Assembly (NCBI GenBank): GCA_025937115.1 | Contig: JAICSB010000177.1 | Location: 1-6,702 of the forward strand | Source: Pseudonocardiaceae bacterium | GTDB lineage: Bacteria; Actinomycetota; Actinomycetes; Mycobacteriales; Pseudonocardiaceae | Direction of reading: 5' to 3' | DNA length: 6,702 nucleotides | Shown: positions 6,552-6,702 of the stretch, in pieces | Numbering within the stretch: the stretch's first letter is position 1 | Layout of the letters: each line of letters opens with the position of its first letter | Notes under the pieces: model-generated | Database searches by the model: none | Told to the model about the DNA's origin: nothing | The model's input: the letters and a program-made list of their open reading frames with translations, nothing else | Position numbers and translations under genes: made by a program

Positions 6552-6659
6552 GCGGCGGAGCAGCGGGGTGTCCACGTGGACGAAGTCGACCCAGATGATG
6601 GCGCGGGGCGGGGGGAGGAACTACTTCCAAATCGGGCCGGTACCCGCCAGGTCCCGCCT
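6552..6659 (-). pseudogene. Integrase-core (DDE) transposase remnant with internal stop
   Basis: One minus-strand frame reads RRDLAGTGPIWK, then TAG (6623-6621), then FLPPPRAIIWVDF and VHVDTPLLRR. The pattern GPTW-x-Q-F-L ... VDFxHVDTxxLRR is the entry to the catalytic core of a common actinobacterial integrase-type transposase. Asp in VDF would be the first catalytic residue, and the TAG sits where relatives have Gln (CAG to TAG). After LLRR the text departs from the family (normally LYVLF...), so the element is broken there, followed by a TGA about 15 codons on. An upstream TGA in this frame near the window edge shows further decay. It is non-functional debris; family assignment is by motif memory only. 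Confidence 0.65.
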
Positions 6660-6702
6660 TGCGGCCGAACTGCCATCGGTAGCGCTCGGGCGTCACGAAC
6701 TC

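Noticed and set aside
6340..6696. 118-residue and 90-residue minus-strand frames (6340-6696 and 6404-6676) as intact genes
   Set aside because: The recognisable transposase text over 6552-6659 is in the third minus-strand frame, so neither of these frames carries it; their translations are low-complexity and resemble nothing known.
1..6702. CRISPR array, tRNA, rRNA or riboswitch
   Set aside because: No regularly repeated spacers, no cloverleaf-like or rRNA-like sequence and no recognisable riboswitch core were seen on either strand.

Overview
The window looks like a high-GC actinobacterial chromosome (Actinomycetota). Codon third positions are strongly G/C, GTG and TTG starts are used, and every recognisable protein reads like an actinobacterial family member. 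The genus cannot be fixed from the sequence alone.

The core is one tightly packed minus-strand operon, about 6250 down to 923. It encodes a complete peptide/nickel-type (Dpp/Opp family) ABC importer. In order of transcription it holds a family-5 solute-binding lipoprotein (6250-4613), a DppB-type permease with a TTG start (4612-3650), a DppC-type permease (3653-2757), a DppD-type ATPase with a cysteine-rich C-terminal tail (2757-1735) and a short DppF-type ATPase (1738-923). All junctions abut or overlap by 1 to 4 bases, so translation is probably coupled. The lipoprotein would capture the substrate outside the membrane, the two permeases form the channel, and the two ATPases power it. The substrate cannot be read from the sequence. 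About 30-90 bases upstream of the first gene is a cluster of GACAG-type half-sites that could be an operator.

Both flanks hold gene debris. On the left, positions 1-737 (minus) encode the start of an archaeo-eukaryotic primase protein of the TOTE conflict-system type. It shows a coiled-coil-like N-terminus and the DFD and SGxGxH primase motifs, but the reading frame is broken near 383-389 and the gene runs off the window. Ten bases from its start, on the plus strand, lies a fragment of an IS481-type transposase (748-834). This fragment is fused in frame to the last 36 residues of a fumarylacetoacetate-hydrolase family protein (826-936), apparently through a short shared sequence. The stop of that remnant overlaps the stop of the last transporter gene. 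On the right, 6552-6659 (minus) is a remnant of an integrase-core transposase with an internal TAG.

Between about 6343 and 6551 there is no recognisable gene. The picture is an intact transporter operon sitting in a neighbourhood rearranged by mobile elements. The most unusual gene, the primase-type conflict protein, is only partly visible.
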